Part shown: in pieces, positions 1 through 11,000 of the stretch
Layout of the letters: each line of letters begins with the position of its first letter
Position numbering within the stretch: position 1 is the stretch's first letter
Source of the DNA: Certhia americana
Taxonomy: Eukaryota > Chordata > Aves > Passeriformes > Certhiidae
Assembly: GCA_018697195.1 (NCBI GenBank)
Contig: CM031879.1
Location: forward strand, 48,934,509 to 48,998,508
Direction of reading: 5' to 3'
DNA length: 64,000 nt
The notes under the pieces: model-generated
Databases searched by the model: none
The model's input: only the letters and a program-made list of their open reading frames with translations
What the model was told of the DNA's origin: nothing
Program-made: the position numbers and the translations under genes

Positions 1-318
1 AAGTTGAATCTGGCAGGAACACCATCACCTCCTGCGCATGGGACAGACCTGCCCTACTTCCCATGCATGCAGACAGAAATGCAGATGCATGGTCAACATT
101 TCCATGCATATGCTCAGTGAAACGCCCTCTTCCACGATCCCCCCAGAGGAATGTCTCTTGCCCCGGGCAGGGAGGATTGAGCCTATCTGTACTAGTAGCA
201 AGCCTGAAGGAGGTCAGGAGCAAAGCAGGGGAAGTTTCACCAAGCATCCAGCTTTCTTCGTGCCCCTGGTCACAGCCTGTCCCGCCCCGCAGCCACAGCA
301 AACCCGCAGGGTACGTAC
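1..318 (-). other. start of RAC2 intron 1
   Basis: This stretch follows the RAC2 exon 1 donor on the minus strand and runs off the window. I see no exon or repeat in it. The open frames crossing it on the plus strand are short and have no family resemblance. Confidence 0.7.
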
Positions 319-353
319 CCGTCTCCCACCACCACACATTTGATGGCTTGCAT
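319..353 (-). CDS. RAC2: RAC2 coding exon 1 (partial gene, RAC-family small GTPase)
   Basis: Read on the minus strand, the ATG at 353-351 opens MQAIKCVVVGDG, the invariant start of RAC GTPases and the beginning of the P-loop (GDGAVGKT). The exon stops after two bases of the glycine codon at a good donor, GG|GTACGT, beginning at 318; this phase-2 break is the usual one for RAC exon 1. RAC proteins are membrane-anchored Rho-family switches that control actin and, for RAC2, the NADPH oxidase of phagocytes. The first 12 residues are the same in RAC1, RAC2 and RAC3, so the sequence gives only the family. The RAC2 call rests on the divergent neighbour CYTH4, the arrangement seen on human 22q13.1. 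The remaining exons lie off the left edge. Confidence 0.88.
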
Positions 354-600
354 GGCTCCGGACCCGTGGCGGACGGCGGTGCCCGAGGCAAAGGGAAGTC
401 AGGCCAAGGCAAACAGCAGGGAGGGATGGGCAAATGTGGGTATCAGGAGAGCAGGTTGCAAGGAGGGAGGAAGTGGAAAAGGGAACTTCACCCGACGATC
501 ACCCTCGGGTCCCTCCGCCCCTCCACCGCAGCGGCAGCTCCGCGGCAGAGGCCGTTGGCTGAAGGCGGAGCAGGCGTCACTCCTTGCTCGGGAGGATGAC
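354..600 (-). promoter_or_regulatory. RAC2: RAC2 5' UTR and CpG-rich promoter
   Basis: Directly upstream of the RAC2 start codon, this stretch is GC-rich and dense in CpG compared with the DNA around it. The two densest parts are 360-390 and 482-590, with runs such as GCGGACGGCGG and CCGCAGCGGCAG. No TATA box is obvious. This suits a CpG-island promoter containing the transcription start and 5' UTR, but the exact start site cannot be read from the sequence. The base before the ATG context (minus strand GAGCC|ATG|C) gives a G at -3, an adequate initiation context. Confidence 0.6.
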
Positions 601-1021
601 TGCTGTCATACCTCTTGTTCTCCCTGCCTGTCTCACCCACTCCCTTCCCACCTCATCTCCATGAACAGCGGGGGGCACCAAACTGCTTTCCCAGGGGAGC
701 TGAACAAGGGTTGGAAGCGGGGTGAGAGTGCGGAAGGGTGGATTTTCTCCCCCCTCCTGTATCCTCCCAGCTTTGGAGGAGGTGTTAGCAGGGAAGGGAA
801 TCTGAAGTGGAAGTACTGGGGTGATGAGGGGGAATGAAGGTTTTTCAGGTCTTCCCAGTGCCCCTAAGTGTCAAGGGAAGGAACAATACTTTTGCGAAGG
901 CTGAACAAGGAAGTCATGCAGCCTCTTGAAAGTAGCTGAGACCCAATGGCTGTTCTGTTCGTCCTCTGCTGTGGGGATAAGGTATTGCTGCACTTCCTCA
1001 CCTGCCCAGACTACTAGCACA

Positions 1022-1075
1022 TCCTTCTCTTCTTGAAGCTGAACAACTCCAACTCTTTCAGGCAGTCCTGACTGT
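1022..1075 (-). mobile_element. CR1 LINE scrap
   Basis: A run reading cttcttgaagctgaacaact followed by a CTCTTTCAGGCAGTCCT-like block resembles the antisense of a segment common near the 3' end of CR1 elements (CTTCTCCAGGCTGAACAAC, then a CTCTCTCAGCCTGTCCT-type block). Only about 50 bases are recognisable and the flanks do not continue the match, so this is a small decayed fragment at best. Confidence 0.45.
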
Positions 1076-4000
1076 TTTCAGAAAATAAAAGATTTAGAGC
1101 TTAGTATCAAGAAGATACTAATCACCCTAAGCAATCACCCTAAGAAAGAAGAGACAAGAACAGAATGATCCCGGGAAGCTCTACTCCTTTCTTTCCATTA
1201 TTGAAATGAGGGTTTGCCTCCACTTCCTTCTTTCTCCTCCCATGCAACATTAAACCTTGCAAAGAGTGTATGTGTGGACATCTGTGTGCTCCAGCCTGAA
1301 CTCATGAGTGGATGGGCAGGAGATGAGTTTTACAGAAGATAGGATATGCTGGCACAGAATTAATTAAGAATTTCCAGGCTTTGCCAGGAGGCCAAGCAGA
1401 GCAAGAACAGTGGGTTTGCAGCTGGGATGTTCCTGAAGGAAGGAACTCTGAGTAAAGTGTTTCTCCAAAGGTTGATGACCTTTGTGCTGTTGCAGCCACA
1501 GGAGGCTGTTGCGACTGACCTGCTCTGGAGAAGAGTGCTCCCAGCTGTCACTCAGCACTGGCTACAGCCCAGAAACCTTCAACCATGGAATGTTTCCAAG
1601 TCTTGCCGCTATTTCACAAGCACAAAGTGACCAGCTGTACAAGGTGTTCCCTCTGTGGGTGGTAGGGAAAGGGGAAAAAGGAAACCCACTGACACCTCTG
1701 CAAGTGAAAGCAGGAATGGGACACAAGAATACAGGTCAGAGAATGACATAAGAGAGAGGGACAAAGGCTTTTACAGAGGGGAGTTGGAAAGGACAGGTAG
1801 GCACAGAATATATGAACTCAGGTATATCAGTCTCTGTAGAATGCTACTAGTAGAAAGGAAAAAACCATTCTAGGACCTGGTGGCAGGGATGAACAAGGAC
1901 AACTGACCTGTTGAAAACCTGAACACGTGTTTGCTTTTGTCCTGGTAGTCTGGCATATGGGCTTGTGGGACTGGCAGTGTGGAAGGGACTGGTGAAGAAG
2001 ACAGGTTTAATAGGTCAGGGAAGGGGGGTTGCTGTGGAGAACCCACAAACAGGTGGGCCCCATGTCAAAGACACTGAATCTACACATCCAGCAATGAGCT
2101 ATGAAGTCCTGGCAAGAGCTCATTTCTGGGAAAATTATTTACGGAAGATAATGATCTGCAACTGCAATGGACAGTCAGTTGTTGTCCAGTCAGAAGTCTG
2201 TGCTGTGAATCTATAACCATCCTTCCTCCACTAGGGCCTCTGTAGAGGGACAACAGGGATCTACATAAAATTTTTCAGGATGTTTCTTGCCATTACTTTT
2301 AAATGGGATTATTTAATAATGGGGTACTACACTCAAATAACACCCACAGTAATCACTCTAAGAACAACTGGCAGCTGCTTAATTAAAACCTTTCATTTGC
2401 ACATGCTGCAGGAAAAGGAAGGAACAACAAGAAATAGGCCCATAACCCCAGACTGAGCATCTACAGATGTGTTGCTGCTGCTCTGATATCCTCTCACACC
2501 ACCAAGAGGTGCTCTTGACAAAAGTTTCCTTCTGCATGTGCAACAGGGCACACATCCGTGGTTTCTTGTTTCCTTCAGCACAGACAGAATAGCAGGGAGG
2601 ATTCTTTCATGGAGGCAGCACAAGGCTTATTTCTTTGCCCATACAGGATATGGTCACGGCATGTCTTCTCATCACCCTGGATTTTTTTGATGTGACCTCT
2701 CTCTTGGGCAGTTCTGAGTGGCCATGAGGACTTTCCTCTAGGCATTGGGTGCCCACCAGGCTAAACATTAATTTGTTGCAGCCTGACTGGGCTGCAAACT
2801 GTCCCCACTTCCTCTATTCCCCTTTTGCACCTTCTCACTTCCCCTTTGACACAGCTTCATACCATCTGTCTCCTGCTTTTAGTTCTTGCTTTGCTGCTTC
2901 TCTTTTCCAAAATTCCCACTCCTCCCCATTGCTGCTTCCCCTCCCCCTTCACTGCTGCATTTTCTCAGACTGCCACAGCTGACTGAAAAGCCTGTCCTGA
3001 CTTTAGAGCTCAGATCATAACTGAAGTGGGCAATGATGTTCTGCAGTCCCTCTCAGAGAGGCTGTGGAGTTATTTCATAGAGAGTCTGTTTCCTGATAGG
3101 GTCCTCTTCTCCAGCCTGAATTTGTTCTATCAAACAAAAACTTAGAAAAAGAATGAAGTTTCCAATCCAGCCTCACTGAAGACAAGCTACTTACATTTAC
3201 ATCCATCATAAGCAACTCAACTTGCAAAAGGTGCTTACTTAGTCTTGCACCTGTCTTACTCATGGGCTCTTCTGGAGACCTGCAGTTCTGGAGACCTACT
3301 GCAATCAGGGGCAGGTCCATTCCTGACCTCGGATCATGAAGGCCTCTCTGTCTCTGGAGTGTGACTGCTCTCAGCCTTTCCACTTTGGGCCAAAACAGCA
3401 GGTCCGCTGCCATCATCTTACCTGGAGCACTGAAAGAGTTTCACCTCCTCCTCCTCCTCCTCCTTCTCTTTTCCCTTATGGATCTGGGTAAGCAGAAGAG
3501 CATGGCACACACCTTTGGGCTTCAAGTTCTTTGTGATGGTTGTTTCATACTTGCATTTCCCTCAGTCGAGAAATTTTTCACAGACACAAAATCATACTGG
3601 CTGTTTGTGGTTTGGCCTTATCTGGTTCTCTGTATTTCTGCAGGTCCCCAGTGATGCTGATCTGGGTTTCCATTCCCAGAAACATTTTACTTTCAGCCAG
3701 TGACAACCCCCATCTTGCTGATACCAGAGTGCCACTTTAATGGCAATAAATACATATCAATATCTGACTGTGCATTCTTTCCCAAAAGGTGCTTAGACAG
3801 ATGAACAACATTTTTCACCTGCCTGTTGTAGAAGGAAGGTAACAGGGACTAGAGATTATATGTGTAAATTCAAACTTGAGTGTCAGCTGCATGACTTTAT
3901 TCCCCTCCCTGCTAGCACTCTCTATATGATATCAGATGTCAGATATACTGTGTTTCGCACATACAGATCTAATGCATATCTTTACTCGTAAGTGATGATA

Positions 4001-4184
4001 TCTTCTAGGAAGGCTGCACCAGGGAAGTGAAAAGAGCTGTTTAGAGTACTAAGAAAATCTATAGCTACTCTGTTTTACAAGACCAATATTTCCTGAACTA
4101 CCAAAGTAAAATCTCGTGCTTCCCTTCTACCATTCTATTTCCAAGGCATAAATCTTCAATCTTGCTGCACCTTCAAGTCTGACC

Positions 4185-4205
4185 AAAAAAAAAAAAAAAA
4201 AAAAA
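4185..4205. repeat. poly(A) run of 21 bases
   Basis: An uninterrupted stretch of 21 A follows GACC and precedes TCCCT. I see no retrotransposon body attached to it and no matching target duplication, so it is best described as a mononucleotide repeat. Confidence 0.85.
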
Positions 4206-4961
4206 TCCCTCTGGCTCTTCATTCAAGTTTATCAGACTCGAAGTGACCCTTGTGTAATCTTTGTAAGGGGGTTTCTTCTTGCCTATGGCCTTTAATAATC
4301 ACCATCTTTCTACCTTTAAAACAGACTCAAGTCCCTAAGGACAAACTGAATGGCAGCCTGAGCCTCCTGAAGGGGCTATTGAATTTGAACAGACCTGTAC
4401 TTTGTCGCTCTGTGGAGGCTTGTGGGAATACAGTTGATATGTTCAGCACGGACAAATACATGGCACTTTGTCCCTGCCTTTATCCCCTTGAAAGCAATAG
4501 GAAATATTTATATGTCCTTTTTATTTACACAATTATTTTAAGCCTGTACCAAGCCGCAGAAAATTGCCCATTGTTGGTTTGATATTTTCCATCATGACCA
4601 CTGGAACAATAGGTATTTCCAGCTCAAATTAAAGTTTTTGTGTGCAGTCAGGGAGCATCTGGGAGATGAGAAAAACTGATCCCTGGCACAGGAGGCACAG
4701 GGAGTAGTGCCTGGAGTACTTATCTGCAGCAGTCTGCCTAATCTGCCCATGCTTGATGAGGTGAGAACAGTGGAACAGCCTGGATGCCCCCCATTGCACA
4801 CACTGGCCTTGCTGACAACACCTGTGTGAGAGCCCACGTGCTCTGAGCCACTAGCTATGGGCAACTCTGACCACACTGTACAGCGTTTAAAACTCATTTC
4901 CCCTAGGATACAGTTGATGTTCCTATATCCCAAGGGTGTAATTAATACTCATTTATTCTTG

Positions 4962-4998
4962 TCCTTTCTTCCTTCCTCCCTCCCTTCCTCCCTCCCTC
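4962..4998. repeat. polypyrimidine (CCTT/CCTCC) simple repeat
   Basis: A 37-base stretch made only of C and T, with repeating TTCC and TCCC units. It is a simple-sequence tract, and the proline and serine runs in frames across it are artefacts of the repeat. Confidence 0.85.
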
Positions 4999-7439
4999 AT
5001 TCTCTCTGTCACTGTGTTTTCCTTTGGGTGTTGTCCCCCTATCTTTTTTATTTGAAATAATGAAAGTTCTCTTTTGTGATCCATTCATGGTCTTTTCATG
5101 CCATGACCACAGAACAGGTGACACCTTAAGGGCATTTTCTGACACATTACTGGCTGGGGTAGTGTTGGGATCCATCTGAGCTGACTACACGTCCATATTG
5201 CCTGCCTGGGATGCTCAAATGGACTGATTTCTCATCTGGTTCTAGGTCTCCTCAAGGGAAGAACTGGTTGTATTGCTCCAGGGTAAGCCTAGAACTGGAG
5301 TAGTTTGCCCACCATGAGAATTAGTGGAGGACTAGGGACCACGACAGGGAGACATACCTACCCTGGACTTGGAAGAGAATGGGAGATGCTCTAGGGTTAG
5401 TTTACTTACATGATCCTGTCTGATGCGTACTCTTGTGAGAAAACATCTCACAGGAGCTTTGTTTTCACTTGACATAGACTCTTGCAGTTTTTTATCAGTG
5501 CATTCCCCATTCAGACTCTTCTGGCTGAAATAACTGAAAGCATTTAAAGTGCATCAAGTGTTACAAGCAAGGCTACCAGATCCAGAGGAATGCAAGTAGT
5601 GGAGGTGATCATTGAACTGAAATAGTAGCAAGGTCTCCAAACAGGGCACTCAGGCATTCCAACAGACAGGCAGGAAAAGCTTTGAGAGAAAAACATCAAG
5701 GAGCTGAAAGATGAAGGAAGTATGGATGCAAGACACAGGGCAAGGTTTTGTACTCTGCTGGAGTGGCTGAGAGTACTTCTGCAGTGCACAGTGCTATCCA
5801 TTTTGGTGTTTGCAGGCCTTCATGGTTTGACCTGCTCACACACGTGGGAGAGCAGCCCTGATCAAGCTGCCTGTTTGTCTCCTACCTTTGCAGCAGGCAA
5901 GATCACATCTTTCAAGGGAATACTTTTGGTTGACATGTCTGCTTGATGTCAGCTGCAATACTGCTGAAACTATTTTTTTGTAGAAAAGAGTGATGGAAGA
6001 AAGGGCTGGAGGTTATACACTAGAACCAGCTCCAGTGAAGAAACAGAGGGGTTTGGGCCATATTGTGGAGCAGTGAATTCTCCTCTTATGTAGCCCAGAA
6101 TGTCAAATCAGAAATTTAGTTTACAAAGGTTAGGGTTTTTACAATTTGCAACCCAAATGCAGGCCCCTGGTAGCTTTTAGGTGTGGACAATTTGTGTAAT
6201 GAAGATCTGGACAGACATGGATGTAACAGTTTGAAATTATTTGCATTCATGTAGCTCATTCCCTTCTTCTTTTTTCACTCCCAAGTAAGTTTCTACCTGC
6301 TTCTTTGTAATTATTGAAACTGGCTATAGGAAGTGAGTCCTAAGTGCTTGCCACCAACTCTTCCAAAAAATCACAGGTTGTGACCCTGCCTACAGCTGCC
6401 TGTGTAAATTCATTTTGGATTTCTGCCACTGCTTGACATGTTTAAGGTGGGGACATCTCCCTTTCTTCACTGGAGGTTCATCAGAGCTCTTGCCCTGTCC
6501 AGTAACAGCACTGAACTTGGAGCATAATCACAGGTTAGAGCAAATACAAGAGACTGGGAGGAAGGGAGTGCAATCTGTATCTTTGTTTGTGAGGCTGATC
6601 CATAGAGCAACGGATCCTAGCCAGAGTGTTCAGGCAGATCCCACCTTTCACATCCAGCCTTCTAAAGGGTCAGTTATTCTCTCCAGAGGACTTCAGACCA
6701 GGCTCAGTTAATGGAAATGTGGGAAGGTAATAGCTCTTCCCTTCCTAGTGAGTCAAGGATCTGCAGTCTCACAGGACCCTCTTCTATGTGGTGGTGATCG
6801 TACACAGATGCAAGCTCCTACTGCATAACAAGGCACAAGGTCTTTTCTTATTTTTCTGTGTGCACAATGCTTTTGCAAACTCTACATTGCTGTCTCAGGG
6901 AAAGATGGCAAGCAGAAGTCTGGTCCTGTTTTGCTGTGCTGCTCAAGGCCTGCTGTGAGTACAGCAGGAGGCTGGGGAGCTGAGGATGGAGAGTGCTTCA
7001 GAGGAGTGTTCATGGATGGAGAAGGGCTAACCCTCTACTGCTTCAATCCTGCCAGAGGAGGCAAGAACACTTGGGCATTATACCTGTTCGGAATTTGACC
7101 TCGAGCTATTTATTCAGTCATCAGTTCTTATGTCTCTAACGTGGTCCTCTCCTGCATGGGGATTTTTTTCCCACATTGCTTACATCACACCTTTACCACA
7201 TAAATCACACAGCAACCAAAAACAACTCAAGGGGATGTGTGCAGCCTTTCTCCTCCTGGGAGGAGAAACAGCACCTCTGTGCTTCACAGGAGAACAGAGC
7301 AGCACAAGTGCCTTCAAAACAGTCCAGGTAATGCCAGCTCTCTCACCAGCAGGAATATTACTAAACCTGAGAGAGGACTGCATTTCTTCTTAGGTCATGC
7401 TATCCTTACATACAAGGTTTCACAAGAAAACAGTTTGTT

Positions 7440-7459
7440 GGGGGGGGGGGGGGCGGGGG
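7440..7459 (+). repeat. G-run, potential G-quadruplex
   Basis: Fourteen consecutive G are followed by C and five more G. The tract lies about 600 bases upstream of the CYTH4 start codon. It can form G-quadruplexes and is prone to length variation and to sequencing error, so the exact count should be treated with caution. Confidence 0.8.
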
Positions 7460-7783
7460 AAGGAGCAAGTCTTAAAATGACACTGAGCAGTGAGCCAAGC
7501 AGAAGAGTCTGATAACTTTATTCTCCCCTCCATCAACCATCCTCCAGTTCTGGAGTTTTCATTCCCACCCCTGCCCCCACCCCAACCTCCTGCAGGATTA
7601 ACACAAGAAGAATCTTCCCTTCAAAATGAAACCACTTCCCCAATCAGATGGGTTTTCTGAATCAAGAACTTCCTTTTTTCCCCCAATCCTCTGAGTATCT
7701 AAGACAAAAGCCTCTCACCGCTCGTTTTAGTCGCCTCAAACAGAGATTCCCAAAAAGCTGCTGGGATGGAAATGCATTTGTGC

Positions 7784-8040
7784 ATTTGCATTTCAGAAGT
7801 AGCCAGAGCCCGTGGTAGCTCATCGAAACATGCAGACAGTTTCCAGCATTGCTACAAGCTTGTGACATGTGATGGGAGGAGGATGAGGAGAGGAAGGAGG
7901 AGTCACAGGGAAACCCGCCCCCTAAAGCTGTTGCAGTCTTGTTCACTGGCTCCTGATTATTCCAGTTCTGTGAAGCATCTGAGCAAGCGGAATACAAGGA
8001 GGAGCACCACTTGTGTTGAAATTATATCCTGCTCTTCAGG
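7784..8040 (+). promoter_or_regulatory. CYTH4: CYTH4 proximal promoter and 5' UTR
   Basis: In the 260 bases before the CYTH4 ATG there is a perfect octamer ATTTGCAT (7784-7791), a purine-rich block with a PU.1-like GAGGAAG core (7890-7896) and a GC box CCGCCC (about 7915-7920). No TATA box is evident. PU.1 with GC-box and octamer sites and no TATA is a known layout of leukocyte promoters, fitting the haematopoietic expression of CYTH4. The motif matches are direct; their use is inferred. The start site is not defined. The bases just before the ATG (tgctcttcag|g) also look like a splice acceptor, so part of the 5' UTR could come from an upstream exon. Confidence 0.5.
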
Positions 8041-8059
8041 ATGGACCTTTGTCCTGCTG
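8041..8059 (+). CDS. CYTH4: CYTH4 coding exon 1
   Basis: Nineteen coding bases, MDLCPA plus one base of the next codon, end at a GTAAGC donor. The same MDLC start is found in mammalian CYTH4. The ATG has A at -3 and G at +4, a strong initiation context. An in-frame TGA at 8017-8019 rules out an upstream extension in this genomic frame. Such a short exon is easily missed by gene prediction; it is supported by phase and by the continuation into exon 2 (PAE|PTGLSG against PE|PAELSSG in human). Confidence 0.87.
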
Positions 8060-11000
8060 GTAAGCCTCAACCATTGTGTGCCTTTTTTGGGGTGAGGGCT
8101 GTGCACTCAGTTTGATGGAGCAGAGCGCACCCTGAAATCCCAGCATCCAGAGTGGGTGCTGCAGCTGGCAGCTGGAGGAATGACATGCTGGAAGATCCCT
8201 GGTGGTACAGTTAACTGCTTGTCAGTCTTCAACATTAGGGATGAGTTTCTTTTTGCTTGCTGTCCTTTCCCATGGAAGAAATTTCCCCACTGGTTTGAAT
8301 GGCCTTTGTGGTGAGAGTGTTATTGCTCTGATTCCTTGGGCCAGCAATGCTGACCTGAGCTGGGAACTGACTCCTCGGTGTCAATGGTGTATGTGAGCAC
8401 TTGTAGGCTTTGGCTGCTCTTCATGCAGCTCTGGCAAGCTCCTTTGTGGTATTTCCCTACACTTCCCAGGAGCTGTTTTGCCTTTGTGGAGCCTCTCATG
8501 CAGTTGGGTATCCCAGTGCAATGCCCTTGCAAGGCTTTTGGTACTGGGACCTCCCTTGCTTATGGCCATTGTTAGCGCTAAACAACTGTCTTAAGGTTCT
8601 AGAAGCTCTGAGTGATCTACAGGTGGGCCTGCCTGGTCCTGAAATAATCTCAGTAGGCAGATGTGGGTGATGGGAAATAAACCACATCTGAGGAACTGAG
8701 AGAGATCTTGGTTTTATTTCCTGCTTTGGCAGGTGGTGGATAAAGTGGTTGGGATTCAGCAAAGAAAGGCACTCCACCAAACTGAAACATTTCACCACCA
8801 GAACACCATTTCCAGCTTCTGGCTGAGGAAGTTCTGAGTGTGTGTCTGTGCAAATCCAGCAAAGCGGGAGAGCTGAGTGGGAACAGGCTGAACAAAAGAA
8901 GAAAAAGGATCACCTTGCAATGTCTCTTCTCATTCTGGCTATGTCCCTTCCAGCTTTTGTATACAGGATATGGAGCACAGAGTGAAAGCAAAAAGTAGTT
9001 CCCGTTTTCAACAACTGTTGTGCATTTTTTAGCTCTGTGGTGTGTAGCCAAGGAAAGGGCATGCTCAAACCACATACTATCCTTGCATGCCAGGGGAATT
9101 GGGGGTATCTGTAGGGCTGAGTTCTTGCCAGCATCTGACTGGCATTGAATGTTGGTGAAAATGTGTCTCTTCTGATTACCCAGCCCTCACTACCTGAAAG
9201 CAACTGTGGACAAAGCTTCTGCAGGACAAACTGGGCAATAGGAGGGAAAACTCATATTTTGCTATTTATTTTGGGGTGTGCCTTCGTCAGAAACTGGAGG
9301 TCTTCAAACTGAAGGTCTGACACAGTTATTCACTCAAGTTATGTGTTACTGAGTTAATTATGCCTTGAAAGTTACACACTCAAGAAAGTATACTTTCAAG
9401 AAAGTATATATACTGCAATAGCACAATGAGATCCTATTTAGGCACCATGGGGCTTTGCTCAATTCTGGGTAGAGGCAGAGCCTGGAGACAGGCAATGCCT
9501 GGAGAGATGTGCAGGCTCTGACTGATGTTTTTGCTCAATCCCATCCTGTCATTCCACAGCTGGGTGAGAAGGTGCGTTTGTTTGATGCTGAACTCCCTTG
9601 GGAGCCAAGGCTGCCACTAGAAACAGTTTTCCAATGAGCTTTAGAGTACTGAATGCTTTTGGAATTGCTCAGTTGTGGCATGATTGTCCTGAAGGTCAAA
9701 GGTGCATGTACACCCTTCTCTAGGGTCACTCCTACCTGGAGACGTGATGGTCCCGTTAGGTACACATCTGTTTGCAAGTAAGACTTGATGCCTTGGGGAG
9801 GCTGCTCTCCCTGCAGCGTGTGTCCTCTTCCAGCTTCCTTCAGAACCCTCAGGACTGTCTGAGTGAGGCCACAGAGCTGGTGTGCCAAGCCCTTGAGCTG
9901 GATGTGTGAAACATTGGAGAGCAGACTGGTACTGTGGTATCTTGGGCTGGGAAGTGTGGGGTAAGAGCTGTAGTGAAAATTCATGAGAAGCTATCCTGCA
10001 GGATGCATGTAAGTTGTCACATGAGATAAGGGGACCAGTAGACAACATAAATTCTTCTTCCCAGCTTCCCCACCACCACAGCTGAAATTTGCAAATTAAA
10101 CCTGTTGGGGTTTTTCTTGAATTTCTTCTGACACAAGCTGGCAGAGAACTGTGGAGTGGCTGCAGGAGGGAGATGCACATGGCTGGAGGGAATTGAGGAC
10201 AAGGCTTTCTGTCATCTCCCTGCTACTAGACTGGTACCTGGCTGTGGAGGTGGTGGTCTGTACTGGAGATGACACAGCAGCCATATCAAAAAAGAAAAGG
10301 AATTTCAGGTGAAATTTTTCTACCAGAGAGCCTCCTTCAGGCAGAAGCTGCCCATCAGGCTGCTCTGCTTTTGTGCTGCTGTGGATGGAGGTGCCCAAAC
10401 CCTTTAGCAGTGACACTCAAAGCCCTCCATTGCCTTGCTCACAGGCCTGATGAACCCCTGCTGTCATACCGTGGGTGTGTAACACACAGGTCTGCCACAG
10501 TGGTGCAGATACAATCATTCTTCATAACTTTCACCTGCTGCTTCTGCAGTTCATCCTTCCAGCTCTCCTGGGTGGTCACTACCCACGTACCTCTGTGCTT
10601 CAAAATCCATCTCCCCATTCTTACGATTTTCCATGGGGCTGAAAACCTGGGTGGTTCGGCACAGCCCTTTGCAATGGGAAATGAAAGCAGCAAATGGAAC
10701 TCTCAGCTGGCTGTACAAGTACCCAGATGTTTGGGTAACTCCTACCTGGCCTCTGGATGGGGAGGCTGAAGGCATAAGCCACCCCGACTGGAATTGAAGT
10801 CTGTGTCCTGTTTTGAGTGACAGCACTGAAAATACAGTTCTGGTCAGTTCATGAAGAACTGGCAGGTCTTTCCATGTGGGTCTGCCCTGAGAGTGGAGAA
10901 ACAATCTCAGGAGCAGGTGTAAGAACCAAATGTGATGCTGATGGACTTTCCTTTCAACATTTTTTCTCTGAAAATAAATTCCAAACAACAGCCTAATGTC

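Larger units (their letters stand above)
601..7700. other. RAC2-CYTH4 intergenic region
   Basis: I see no coding exon in this stretch. It holds a small CR1 scrap (about 1022-1075), a perfect 8-base inverted repeat (1101-1121), a 13-base tandem duplication (about 1120-1144), a CTC repeat (3444-3466), an A-run (4185-4205), a polypyrimidine run (4962-4998) and a G-run (7440-7459). The rest is ordinary single-copy-looking DNA; any leukocyte enhancers for the two flanking genes would be expected here but cannot be identified by eye. Confidence 0.6.

Noticed and set aside
319..353. RAC1 or RAC3 instead of RAC2.
   Set aside because: The 12 visible residues do not discriminate, but the divergent neighbour CYTH4 matches only the RAC2 locus in known vertebrate gene orders.
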